The notes under the pieces: generated by a model
Seen by the model: only the letters and a program-made list of their open reading frames with translations
Told to the model about the DNA's origin: nothing
Database searches by the model: none
Part shown: piece by piece, positions 27,120 to 35,477 of the stretch
Layout: each line of letters starts with the position of its first letter
Numbering within the stretch: position 1 is the first letter of the stretch
Translations under genes and position numbers: made by a program
Origin: Sulfitobacter sp.
GTDB taxonomy: Bacteria; Pseudomonadota; Alphaproteobacteria; Rhodobacterales; Rhodobacteraceae
Assembly: GCA_029252045.1 (NCBI GenBank)
Contig: JAQXCD010000020.1
Span: 1 to 64,000, forward strand
Length of the DNA: 64,000 nt
Direction: 5' to 3'

Positions 27120-28078
27120 TTACTTGCCGAACAGCACTTTGACGTTGTCGATGCCGTCACCCAGCATCTTCTTTGTCGCTTCTGGCCCAAGGTTTACCAC
27201 CTCGGTGTTTAGCGCGTTATGCACGGCGGCTTTCACTTCGTCTGTCTCCAATGCCGCAGCAAGAGCTGCTGCAATAGCGGCCTGCACTTCGGCGGATGAT
27301 CCGGCTGACATGGCGAAATAGAACCATGGATCTACATAGACATCATAGCCCTGCTCAATCAGCGTAGCTGTGTCCGGCGCATAGGAGTGGCGCGTGCGGT
27401 TGGCACTGGCAATCATCTTCAGATCACCGGATTCGAGGTATTCCACATGGGTTCCCGTTGCAAAACCAGCCAAAGCCTGTCCCCCAGAAGCAACTTCAAG
27501 ATTTCCGCACTGCTTTTTGTGGACAGGAACTGGAACTCGGTCCCCGCCTGCTCGGCCACTTTCTGCATCGTCAGAACCTGCGGCTGCGCATCCGACCCGA
27601 TCGCCAGCCCCCCGTTGGCTTTGGCGTATTCGATCAAACCCGCCAGATCGTCAAACGGCGCATCGGCACGGGCAACCAGCGCCAGCTGCGCCCCCGCTGC
27701 CGTGCCAAGATAGGCAAAATCATCCAGCGTGAATTTCACCTCATCGGGCCGCGTCACAAGGTTGATCATCACAGGCATGTTCACACCCAGACCCACAGTG
27801 GAATCATCCGCCGGCTTGTTTGCAATCGCTGTGAACATCGCCATGCCGCCGCCGCCGGGTTTGTTTTCGGCAATCACGTTCCAGCCAGTTTGCTCCTTCA
27901 TCGTATTTGCCACAAGCCGGCCAATAACGTCCGTCGAGCCACCGGCACCAAAGCCGATCTCAATTGTCAGCGGGCCCGCAGGCTTCCAGCCGTCTGCCTG
28001 CGCAGGTAGCGCGGCAAACAGCGCCGCGCTGGCTATCACGCCGTAAAGTGCTTTGAAAAACTGTCTTTTCGTTGTCAT
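27120..28078 (-). pseudogene. tctC: tctC substrate-binding protein, split by a one-base frameshift
   Basis: Periplasmic solute receptor of the Bug/TctC family. The N-terminal frame (28078 down to 27419) gives a signal peptide FFKALYGVIASAALFAALPAQA, then GFGAGGSTDVIGRLVANTM and AENKPGGGGMAMF. After LLLG it reads nonsense. The C-terminal frame resumes at GQALAGFATGTHVEYLESGD and runs to the natural end VLFGK at 27120. Adding one G to the five-G run (27481-27485 on the plus strand) restores one 319-residue protein of normal TctC length. Either a sequencing error or a recent inactivation. It is 57 bases after marR and heads the tctCBA-sulfatase-rdhA operon. Confidence 0.85.
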
Positions 28079-28135
28079 TTTCTTCTCCCTTTGGCTTGTT
28101 TTACGGGCTTGAACTGCCCGCCTTGATCAATTTCC

Positions 28136-28627
28136 CTAGCTTTGTGCACGCTCGATCAGAACGCTCAACAGCTTTGCCACCGTCGCTTCGAACTGCGCAA
28201 TTTCATCACGATCCAATACCCCCTCCACCGCGTCGCGACGCGCCTCCATGTGGGGGAGTATTGTATCGATCTGCTTGCGTCCCAGATCGGTGATCGAATA
28301 ATTCCACGATCGGCGGTCGGCCTTGGACTGGCTTGCAAGGATCAGCCCGTCCGCTTGAAGGGCAAAGAGCGCGCGGCTGGTCTGCCCTTGGGCAAAGGCG
28401 ATCTCTACCACCAGCTTTTTCTGACTGACCGGCTTGGGCTGATCACGCAGAACGGCCAGAATGCGCCATTGCGGCAGGCTCAGATCACAATGCTTGCTAA
28501 GGGTTGTATTGATGTCTGCATCCAGCATCCGTTTGAGGCGCGATGCCAGCAAATGCACGCCACTGGCACCGGGTGGGTGCGCCACCAACGGCGATACCTC
28601 CAAACCTTTTTTAGGTGCAATCGCCAC
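28136..28627 (-). CDS. MarR family transcriptional regulator
   Basis: 163-residue winged-helix repressor, usually released from DNA by a small phenolic or aromatic acid. The HTH core is LSLPQWRILAVLRDQPKPVSQKKLVVEIAFAQG, followed by TSRALFALQADGLI and the wing SKADRRSWNYSITDLGRKQI. C-terminal helices serve dimerisation. It is the first gene of the minus-strand operon leading to tctCBA, the sulfatase and rdhA, so it is the likely pathway-specific regulator. ATG 28627 is the track start; the first 18 residues are weakly supported. Confidence 0.9.
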   Translation of the reverse strand: MAIAPKKGLEVSPLVAHPPGASGVHLLASRLKRMLDADINTTLSKHCDLSLPQWRILAVLRDQPKPVSQKKLVVEIAFAQGQTSRALFALQADGLILASQSKADRRSWNYSITDLGRKQIDTILPHMEARRDAVEGVLDRDEIAQFEATVAKLLSVLIERAQS

Positions 28628-28783
28628 ATTCGCCGCCTTGTTCCCGAAGATCTTGGGAAAAGCCTAGCACAGAGAATTTGTAAGTCTATGAATTAAATTC
28701 ATTGAATATATTTTGGCGTAGGCCAAAGGTTTTAGGACAGCCAAAGCTGTGCAGCCCAAAGAAGATGCTTCGGAAGATAAAGG

Positions 28784-29485
28784 CTAGACCCGCCGGAAGG
28801 TCAGGTAATGCGGCGTACGACCTTCACGCAGGGCTTTTTGCTCGTACCGCGTTGAAATCCAGTCATCCCATGGCGCGCGCCAGTCGGTCGGGCTTTCAGC
28901 CAGCCATTCAAACCCGAAACGCGGCACTTCTTCCAGCGTCTGGCGGACGTAATCCTCGATATCCGTTGCAACGCGGAAAATCGCACCCGGTTTCAGCACT
29001 CGGTGCAGCGGCACCAGATGCTCCTCTGTCACAAAGCGGCGGCGGTGGTGACGGGTCTTGGGCCACGGATCAGGATAGAGCAGGAACGCCTTGGAGATAC
29101 TCTCCTCGGGTAGAACATCGAACATATCACGCACGTCTCCGGGGTGAACCTTGACGTTCTCCACGCCCGCCTTGCGAATTTTGCCCAGCAGCATCGCCAC
29201 ACCGTTGATGTAGGGCTCGCAACCGATGATGCCGACGTCAGGATTGGTTGCCGCCTGATGCACCATATGCTCGCCGCCGCCAAACCCAACCTCCAGCCAT
29301 GTTGGCTTGCCGCCAAACATGGCATCAAGGTCCAGCATCTTGCGTTCGGGGTTTGCGTCCCAATCCACAGCGCCCGGTGACAGGGCGTGCAGGTCTTCTT
29401 CAAGATAATCCTTCTGGGATTGCTTGAGATTATGGCCCTTGAGGCGGCCATAGAAATTACGGCGGGGTCTGACAGGTGTGTTCAT
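28784..29485 (-). CDS. trmB: tRNA (guanine-N7)-methyltransferase
   Basis: Methylates G46 of tRNA with SAM. The 233-residue protein has normal TrmB length, with the SAM-binding motif WLEVGFGGGEHMVHQA near residue 57, IIGCEPYINGV, and the family signature LYPDPWPKTRHHRRRF near residue 140. ATG 29485 fits where similarity begins; the longer ORF start adds 12 residues. It lies downstream of metK on the same strand, so the methyl donor synthase and a methylase are adjacent, though a hairpin separates them. Confidence 0.95.
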   Translation of the reverse strand: MNTPVRPRRNFYGRLKGHNLKQSQKDYLEEDLHALSPGAVDWDANPERKMLDLDAMFGGKPTWLEVGFGGGEHMVHQAATNPDVGIIGCEPYINGVAMLLGKIRKAGVENVKVHPGDVRDMFDVLPEESISKAFLLYPDPWPKTRHHRRRFVTEEHLVPLHRVLKPGAIFRVATDIEDYVRQTLEEVPRFGFEWLAESPTDWRAPWDDWISTRYEQKALREGRTPHYLTFRRV

Positions 29486-29507
29486 GCCCGCGCATGTAGC
29501 GGGGTTG

Positions 29508-29539
29508 GCGCGCGGCTGCAATGGTGTGCTGCCGCGCGC
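29508..29539 (-). terminator. GC-rich hairpin after metK
   Basis: Perfect 9-base inverted repeat GCGCGCGGC / GCCGCGCGC with a 14-base loop, 8 bases beyond the metK stop and before trmB. No T run follows on the minus strand, so it may attenuate or protect RNA rather than terminate fully. Confidence 0.45.
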
Positions 29540-29546
29540 AGTGGTC

Positions 29547-30728
29547 TTAGAGTTCGGATTTCAGCGCATCCGCAAGGTCCGTCAGTTCCCAACTGAAGCC
29601 GCCATCGGCATCGGGCGCGCGGCCGAAATGGCCATAGGCTGCGGTGCGCTGGTAGATCGGCTTGTTCAGTTTCAGGTGATTGCGGATACCGCGCGGGGTC
29701 AGGTCCATCACGCGGCCAATGGCGCGCTCGATCGCTTCCGCCTCGACTTCGCCTGTACCAAACGTGTCGCAATAGATCGACAGCGGCTTGCTCACCCCGA
29801 TGGCATAGCTCAGCTGGATGGTGCATTTGGATGCAAGGCCTGCAGCAACCACGTTCTTTGCCAGATAGCGCGCGGCATAAGCGGCAGAGCGGTCAACTTT
29901 TGTCGGGTCTTTGCCCGAGAATGCACCGCCACCGTGTGGAGCGGCACCGCCATAGGTATCAACTATAATCTTGCGCCCCGTCAGGCCTGCATCCCCATCC
30001 GGCCCGCCAATCACAAACGTGCCTGTGGGGTTCACCCACCAGTCCGTTGCATCAGTGATCCAGCCCTCTGGCAGAACTTCGCGAATGTAGGGTTCCACAA
30101 TCGCGCGGATGTCCGCACTGCTCTGGCTTTCGTCCGCATGCTGCGTGCTCAGGACAATAGAGGTGACGCCGACAGGCTGACCGTTCTCATAGCGCACCGA
30201 CAGTTGGGATTTCGCATCAGGGCGCAGCGTAGGCTCGGTGCCGTCTTTGCGCACCTCGGCCAGACGGCGCAGGATGGCATGCGCATAATGGATGGGTGCC
30301 GGCATGAGCATTTCAGTCTCGTCCGTGGCATAGCCGAACATGATGCCCTGATCACCCGCACCTTCGTCTTTACCTTCGCCAGAATTCACGCCTTGCGCGA
30401 TATGCGCCGACTGCTCGTGCAGCAGGTTCGTGATCTCGACAGTTTCGTGGTGGAACTTGTCCTGCTCATAGCCGATGTCTTTGATGCACGCGCGCGCGAT
30501 CTCTTCGATACGACCCATATAACTGTGCAGTTTTTCACGGTCGGAGAGACCAACCTCACCACCGATGACAACACGGTTTGTGGTCGCGAATGTCTCGGCC
30601 GCAACCCGCGCTTCGGGCTCCTCGGCGATAAAGGCGTCCAGCACCGCGTCGCTGATCCGGTCACAGACTTTATCGGGATGGCCTTCGGATACGGATTCCG
30701 AAGTGAATACATAGGACTTGCGGGACAT
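29547..30728 (-). CDS. metK: S-adenosylmethionine synthetase
   Basis: Makes SAM from methionine and ATP. The 393-residue product begins [23 protein letters not shown], with the ATP-binding GHPDK motif, and carries [15 protein letters not shown] near residue 120 and the P-loop [16 protein letters not shown] near 265. The track's longer start (30872) would include the riboswitch region, so ATG 30728 is correct. The leader folds as a SAM/SAH-type riboswitch that contains the ribosome binding site, so translation should fall when SAM is abundant. Confidence 0.97.
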   Translation of the reverse strand: MSRKSYVFTSESVSEGHPDKVCDRISDAVLDAFIAEEPEARVAAETFATTNRVVIGGEVGLSDREKLHSYMGRIEEIARACIKDIGYEQDKFHHETVEITNLLHEQSAHIAQGVNSGEGKDEGAGDQGIMFGYATDETEMLMPAPIHYAHAILRRLAEVRKDGTEPTLRPDAKSQLSVRYENGQPVGVTSIVLSTQHADESQSSADIRAIVEPYIREVLPEGWITDATDWWVNPTGTFVIGGPDGDAGLTGRKIIVDTYGGAAPHGGGAFSGKDPTKVDRSAAYAARYLAKNVVAAGLASKCTIQLSYAIGVSKPLSIYCDTFGTGEVEAEAIERAIGRVMDLTPRGIRNHLKLNKPIYQRTAAYGHFGRAPDADGGFSWELTDLADALKSEL

Positions 30729-30733
30729 GAACG

Positions 30734-30779
30734 TGCTCCAATAATGATCAAGCACCACGTCAGGAAGCCGTTGTGGTGC
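30734..30779 (-). ncRNA. SAM/SAH riboswitch in the metK leader
   Basis: On the minus strand the leader reads GCACCAC, then AACGGCTTCCTGAC, then GTGGTGC, a spacer, and TTGGAGCA just before the metK ATG. The 7-base stem GCACCAC/GTGGTGC, the conserved loop CGGCTTCCTG, and the downstream GGAGC able to pair with GCTTCC as a pseudoknot match the SAM/SAH riboswitch consensus, known mainly from Rhodobacterales metK leaders. GGAG is also the Shine-Dalgarno, so ligand binding would hide it and block translation. Call by motif memory, not by covariance search. Confidence 0.88.
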
Positions 30780-30820
30780 ATCCGTTCCGAAGTAAGCCGC
30801 CTCGCCTAAAGGGTCAATCG

Positions 30821-32311
30821 CTATTCGGACAGCCTGCGCTGTCTGGTCACACGCCGCATCACCGCAAAACACAGCAGCGCCACCACCAATAGCGTAAGCG
30901 GAACATCACCTGTTTTGCTATACAGCGTCGGAGCAAGCGCCTGCGGCAGGGCCGCATCGACATAGCCCGCCTGCCCCAAGCCAAGGCTGTCCAGAACACG
31001 CCCGTGCGGGTCAATTATCGCTGAAATACCTGTGTTTGCCGCCCGCGCCACCGGCAGCCCCTGTTCGATTGCGCGCATCCGCGCCTGTGCCAGATGCTGC
31101 TGCGGCCCTGCATGCGTGCCGAACCACGCATCATTTGTCGCGTGGATGATAAAATCAGGCCGTGCCGGTGCAGCGTTTACATCTTGGGCAAACACCGCCT
31201 CGTAGCAGATCAACGGCAATGCGCGGCCAAGCGGCCCAAGGTCCAGCAGTTGCGGCCCTGCCCCCTTGCTAAATCCTGCGCCATGTTGTGGCGCCATACC
31301 ATAAATACCAAAACGCGCGAGGAAATCGCCAAACGGTACATACTCGCCAAACGGCACCAGATGATATTTATCATAAATCTGGGTGATCTCCCCCAAAGGC
31401 CCCAGAACCGCCAGCGCATTAAAATGCCGCTGATCTTCATTCCGCTGCGCCCCGAGGATCACTGGCACGCCTTTCGCGGCGGCGCTGATTTCCTCCAGAA
31501 TAACCTCACTGCCGTGCAAGCCCCACGGAATGGCCGTTTCAGGCCAGATGATGAGATCAGGTGCACCCAGTTGCGCATCAGGCTCTGCCGCGGTGAACAA
31601 CAACTGGCGTTTATAGAAAATGCCGATTTTGTCAGGATCCCATTTTTCGTGCTGGGGGGCGTTGGGCTGGATCAGTCGAAGCACAGTGCCTGTATTCTCG
31701 ACGCGGTTCGCCATGGAAGGCTCCAGCATGACCATCCCAAGCGGCACAAGCGCCACAAAACGCAGCCTCCATGGTTTTGCCACCAGCGAAGCCATCAAGA
31801 CAGCAGCCGCAAAGATCATCAGATTGAGGCCATGCGGCCCGACCCATGCCAGCGCCTGACCGGGCAACTTGTCAACCATCGCTTGCGCCGGAGAGGCCCA
31901 GGGAAAGCCGGTGAAAATATAGGCCCGTGCCAATTCGACTGCGGTACAGCACGGGACCAGCGCCCAGATTCCCCGGGACAGGCGCCGCGCGCCCCAGAAT
32001 GCGATGCTCCAGAAGGTAGCGCCCCCCGTAGCCATCATCACAACGGCAAACGGCGCCATCCAGCCATGCCGCGCGACATCCACCAGAAACGGCGAAACGA
32101 TCCAGTGCAGCGCCACTGCAAAATAGCCGAAACCGAAGGCAAAACCGCAGGCCGCAGCCGCCCGCGGTGTCACCGCGAACGAACCGAGCCGCACAGCGAT
32201 CGCCATCGCCACAACCATTACAAATGACACATCAAAAGGCGCCTGCCCCAGTGCCGCAGCGGCGCCCAGCGCCACCAGCAGCAGCCATCGCAGCCGCGTC
32301 TCGTTCATCAT
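30821..32311 (-). CDS. lnt: apolipoprotein N-acyltransferase
   Basis: Adds the third acyl chain to lipoproteins at the periplasmic face of the inner membrane. The 496-residue protein has an N-terminal block of six to seven helices and a nitrilase domain with the Glu-Lys-Cys triad in [28 protein letters not shown] and [11 protein letters not shown] final helix is [13 protein letters not shown]. Tandem ATG codons at 32311 and 32308 overlap the stop of the CBS-domain gene, so the second ATG could also be used. Part of the conserved phoH-ybeY-corC-lnt operon. Confidence 0.95.
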   Translation of the reverse strand: MMNETRLRWLLLVALGAAAALGQAPFDVSFVMVVAMAIAVRLGSFAVTPRAAAACGFAFGFGYFAVALHWIVSPFLVDVARHGWMAPFAVVMMATGGATFWSIAFWGARRLSRGIWALVPCCTAVELARAYIFTGFPWASPAQAMVDKLPGQALAWVGPHGLNLMIFAAAVLMASLVAKPWRLRFVALVPLGMVMLEPSMANRVENTGTVLRLIQPNAPQHEKWDPDKIGIFYKRQLLFTAAEPDAQLGAPDLIIWPETAIPWGLHGSEVILEEISAAAKGVPVILGAQRNEDQRHFNALAVLGPLGEITQIYDKYHLVPFGEYVPFGDFLARFGIYGMAPQHGAGFSKGAGPQLLDLGPLGRALPLICYEAVFAQDVNAAPARPDFIIHATNDAWFGTHAGPQQHLAQARMRAIEQGLPVARAANTGISAIIDPHGRVLDSLGLGQAGYVDAALPQALAPTLYSKTGDVPLTLLVVALLCFAVMRRVTRQRRLSE

Positions 32312-33204
32312 GCCGGGGAGACGTTCATCCGAACCCGCAGGCGCTTGATCCGGCGCGGATCCGCGTCCATCACCTCGAATTCGGGGCCATCGGGGTGCAC
32401 AACAACTTCACCGCGTGCGGGGACACGGCCCGACAACATCACAACCAGCCCGCCCAGCGTGTCGATTTCTTCTTCGTCGACGTCATCATGATCTGTCAGC
32501 GACAGCCCGACCTCGTTCTCGAAATCCGATAGCGGAGTTTTAGCAAGCGCAAGATACTGGCCGGGCTTTTCCTCGGTCCAGTATTCACCTTCTTCAACGT
32601 CGTGTTCATCCTCGATCTGACCAATAACCTGTTCAATCAGGTCTTCGATGGTCACCAGACCGTCAACGCCACCATATTCATCAATCACCAACGCCATATG
32701 ACGCCGCTCGGCCTGCATTTTGGTCAGCAAAACACCGATGGTCATCGAAGGGGGAACATAGACCAGCGGGCGCAGCATGGCCCTCAGGTCAAAATCCTTT
32801 GGCTTGCCGTTGAAACCGAATTGCAGCGCCAAATCCTTGAGGTGCGCAATGCCCACAGGCGTATCCAGCGTGCCGTCATAAACAGGCAGACGCGTCAGGC
32901 CGCTCTCTTTGAACACTTCCACCAGCTCTGCCATGCTCGACGTCACGCTGACCGCTGTGATATCGGCCTTTGGCACCATTACGTCGTCAACCCGCATACG
33001 GCGCAAATTACCCATACCTGTGGTAGTCTGCTGGCCGTTCGGAGAGGTGGCGAGAGTTGTGTCAACAGCCTCGGAAGGGCTAAGCGCACCGATCACGCGG
33101 CTGAAAAAGCCGCTCCTGCCGGGTTCTTGCGTGCTGTCGTCTTCGAGTGAGGAATAATCCTGCGCGCTCTGCGCAGCGTTAGATGGTCCGTCAGTATCGC
33201 CCAT
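32308..33204 (-). CDS. CorC-type CBS-domain protein
   Basis: 298-residue cytoplasmic protein of the HlyC/CorC family with two CBS domains (about residues 70-200, with RRMRVDDVMVPKADITAV and GIAHLKDLAL) and a C-terminal transporter-associated domain (after GQYLALAKTPLSDF). The DUF21 membrane domain of CNNM-type proteins is missing, as in E. coli CorC. The VIDEYGGVDGLVTIEDLIEQVIG signature is complete. Linked to magnesium or cobalt efflux in the family. It overlaps lnt and follows ybeY by 27 bases. Confidence 0.92.
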   Translation of the reverse strand: MGDTDGPSNAAQSAQDYSSLEDDSTQEPGRSGFFSRVIGALSPSEAVDTTLATSPNGQQTTTGMGNLRRMRVDDVMVPKADITAVSVTSSMAELVEVFKESGLTRLPVYDGTLDTPVGIAHLKDLALQFGFNGKPKDFDLRAMLRPLVYVPPSMTIGVLLTKMQAERRHMALVIDEYGGVDGLVTIEDLIEQVIGQIEDEHDVEEGEYWTEEKPGQYLALAKTPLSDFENEVGLSLTDHDDVDEEEIDTLGGLVVMLSGRVPARGEVVVHPDGPEFEVMDADPRRIKRLRVRMNVSPA

Positions 33205-33231
33205 TGGGTCCTGTCTTGTAAAAGTGGTACG

Positions 33232-33759
33232 TCATGGCGCACCTGTTAGCATACTACCTGCACTATATGGGTCATCCAATCCGAGATTGCCAAGAATTTC
33301 GGCCTCGATCCCCTCCATAAGCGCCGCATCGCCATCACAGATGTGGTCATAGCCGAGTAAATGCAACACTCCATGCACAATCAGATGGGTCAGGTGGTCC
33401 TCAAACGGCTTGCCTGATTCGAGAGCTTCGCGGGCACAGGTGTCATGGCTGAGCGCGATATCACCCAATTCGAACATACCGTCAAAGCCCCGTTCAGGTT
33501 GCGGCGGCGCGACTCCCTCGGCGGGAGGTGCCAAGGGCTGTGCGGGCCAGCTGAGCACATTTGTCGGTGTCGGCTTGTCGCGAAACTCAGCGTTGAGGGC
33601 AGCGATACGCGCATCGTCACATGCCAGTATGGCCACTTCGCAAGCCTCAGGGTCCAACGCCATATGGCGCAGGGTAGCAACCACCGCACGGCTGGCAAGG
33701 GGGGCGAGAGCCGCCTCATCCCAGACCGGCGCGTCTATCAGGATATCAAGCGTGTCCAT
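33232..33759 (-). CDS. ybeY: endoribonuclease YbeY
   Basis: 175-residue zinc RNase needed for 16S rRNA 3' maturation and ribosome quality control. The metal motif HLIVHGVLHLLGYDH (H-x3-H-x5-H) sits near residue 125. Preceding PTNVLSWPAQ and GDIALSHDTCAREA are also typical. It lies seven bases after phoH, the usual bacterial partner, and leads into corC and lnt. The loop between residues 75 and 92 is somewhat extended and Pro-rich. Confidence 0.95.
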   Translation of the reverse strand: MDTLDILIDAPVWDEAALAPLASRAVVATLRHMALDPEACEVAILACDDARIAALNAEFRDKPTPTNVLSWPAQPLAPPAEGVAPPQPERGFDGMFELGDIALSHDTCAREALESGKPFEDHLTHLIVHGVLHLLGYDHICDGDAALMEGIEAEILGNLGLDDPYSAGSMLTGAP

Positions 33760-33766
33760 TACCGCC

Positions 33767-34792
33767 TCAGGAATCGCGGCTCAGGGCGCGCTCCGCCTCT
33801 GCTTCGTAAGCTTCGATAATTGCGGCAACCAGCGGGTGGCGCACAACGTCTTTGGAGGTGAAGTAGTTGAAACTGATCTTCGGGATCGACTTGAGCAACC
33901 TCTCCGCGTCCGCCAGACCCGACGCCTGACCGCGCGGCAAATCAATCTGTGTGCGGTCGCCGGTGATCACCATGCGCGAGCCCTTGCCCAGACGGGTCAG
34001 GAACATCTTCATCTGCATTGTGGTCGCGTTCTGTGCCTCGTCCAGTACGACAAAGGCATTGGACAGCGTACGCCCGCGCATGAATGCCAGCGGTGCAATC
34101 TCGATCGCCTTTTCCTCGCGCAGCTTTGCCAGTTGTTTGCCCGGCAGAAAGTCATTCAGCGCGTCATATAGGGGCTGCATATACGGGTCGATCTTTTCGT
34201 CCTGCGTCCCCGGCAGGAAGCCCAAACGCTCACCCGCCTCAACCGCCGGACGGCTGAGAATGATTTTGTCCACCTTGCCCGACAGGAACATCGACACCCC
34301 TACAGCCACCGCCAGATAGGTCTTGCCCGTCCCCGCAGGGCCGATGCCAAAGGCCATCTCGTTTTCGAACAACGATTGCACATAGGCCTTTTGCGCTTCT
34401 GTGCGCGGCTCGACCCGTTTCTTGCGGGTCTGGATTTCAATACCGCCGCTGATGGGCATCTCAATCTGGTCACCTGCCCGCACGCCCGTATCTTCGGCGG
34501 AGTCACCCATCCGCAGGATCATATCAATATCAGCAGGCTCAACCCCGCGCCCGCCTTCCAGGCGCGCGTACAGCGATTGGAGTACCTGCGCCGCCCGCTC
34601 GGTCAGCGGCGGCTCGCCCAGAAGGGTCAGGAAATTGCCACGCCGCACAATCTGTACGTCCAGCGCCTTTTCGATAGCTGCCAGATGTTGATCAAACGGG
34701 CCGCACAAATCGATCAATAGGCGGTTTTCAGAAAATTCCAGCACTGGCCCCGGAGGGCCGGTTTCAGGCGTGCGAACATCGGATGAGGGCAA
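33767..34792 (-). CDS. PhoH-like ATPase (YbeZ type)
   Basis: 341-residue P-loop ATPase of the PhoH family, linked to RNA metabolism with YbeY. Walker A is GPAGTGKTYLAVAVG near residue 140, and Walker B is NAFVVLDEAQNATTMQMKMFLTRLG near 220, followed by ITGDRTQIDLPRG. The start ATG 34792 fits the family length of about 330-350. First gene of phoH-ybeY-corC-lnt; in relatives miaB is directly upstream, but here a small secreted-protein gene and a terminator lie between. Confidence 0.94.
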   Translation of the reverse strand: MPSSDVRTPETGPPGPVLEFSENRLLIDLCGPFDQHLAAIEKALDVQIVRRGNFLTLLGEPPLTERAAQVLQSLYARLEGGRGVEPADIDMILRMGDSAEDTGVRAGDQIEMPISGGIEIQTRKKRVEPRTEAQKAYVQSLFENEMAFGIGPAGTGKTYLAVAVGVSMFLSGKVDKIILSRPAVEAGERLGFLPGTQDEKIDPYMQPLYDALNDFLPGKQLAKLREEKAIEIAPLAFMRGRTLSNAFVVLDEAQNATTMQMKMFLTRLGKGSRMVITGDRTQIDLPRGQASGLADAERLLKSIPKISFNYFTSKDVVRHPLVAAIIEAYEAEAERALSRDS

Positions 34793-34863
34793 AGACAGGT
34801 CCTTTCAGGCGTTAGAAAATGTTAGATAGGGCGCGGCAGTTGGCACTGCCAGTGTCACCACGC

Positions 34864-34895
34864 AAAAAGGGCCGCAGTGTCTCCACTCCGGCCCC
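34864..34895 (-). terminator. intrinsic terminator after the small secreted protein gene
   Basis: On the minus strand GGGCCG and CGGCCC form a stem around a loop that itself can pair, followed directly by TTTTT. It lies 28 bases beyond the stop of the small gene and before phoH, so phoH should have its own promoter. Confidence 0.75.
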
Positions 34896-34922
34896 TCTTA
34901 TATTGGAAACGGTATGCCAAGA

Positions 34923-35207
34923 TCAGATCCGATCGCCGAAAATCTTGGTGCCACCTTTTTTGAAGTCACCCACTGTTTGGGTCGGCGCAGCCACGCCAGA
35001 GCAGACGGGCTTGCCGTATTTATCTAGACGGCCGGACAGATAGCCCTCTACACCATCGTCCATTACCCAGTGCTCACACCCGTCGGGATCAACCCAGATG
35101 GTTGGAATATACTGACCTTTGTCGCGACCCGATTGGCTTTTGGTTTGTGCGTTCACCGCAGCGCCCTGAAGGGCCAGAGCAGCTACCATCGCAGCTCCCG
35201 CAACCAT
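34923..35207 (-). CDS. small secreted protein of unknown function
   Basis: Short exported protein. Hydrophobic MVAGAAMVAALALQGAAVNAQ is a signal-peptide core; the mature part is about 70 residues and carries IWVDPDGCEHWVMDDGVEGY, with two Cys that could form a disulfide. A similar DPDGCEHWVMDDG pattern occurs in roseobacter outer-membrane-associated proteins. The start is uncertain: ATG 35207 lacks the usual basic N-terminus, and GTG 35213 or the TTG-started longer ORF may be used. Codons upstream encode KHTFKTVR, which would supply the positive charge. Confidence 0.6.
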   Translation of the reverse strand: MVAGAAMVAALALQGAAVNAQTKSQSGRDKGQYIPTIWVDPDGCEHWVMDDGVEGYLSGRLDKYGKPVCSGVAAPTQTVGDFKKGGTKIFGDRI

Positions 35208-35467
35208 GCGCACGGTTTTAAAAGTGTGTTTGCCACAGCTCTTTTCCCTATCTTGTTCCCCCGAAGTAATCGCATAGGCGGCAGCGCCCCAACAATGTCC
35301 TTCACATCCCAATAGGTTAGGCAAAACTTTGCGCCGAGGAAAGGGCTATGTGGTGTGTAAGTCCCTGGAAATCGCTACTTGGGCGACGTAATTCAGCGGC
35401 TTGCACACTCAGTAGGCGATTTAGGGCAGAACGCTCCGGCGTCAAAGAATCACGCAGGACTGGCAGA

Positions 35468-35477
35468 GGGGGGGGGG
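35468..35477. repeat. ten-G homopolymer directly after the miaB stop
   Basis: A run of ten G on the plus strand (ten C in the miaB transcript) starts immediately beyond the miaB TAG. It is noncoding. It is the longest single-base run noticed in the window and is of interest because three shorter G/C runs elsewhere carry frameshifts. Confidence 0.9.

Noticed and set aside
29478-30809. 443-codon plus-strand ORF
   Set aside because: Antisense of metK and its riboswitch leader.
35468-35477. Ten-G run as a phase-variation switch of miaB
   Set aside because: The run lies after the stop codon, so length changes cannot alter the reading frame; miaB is also a housekeeping gene.
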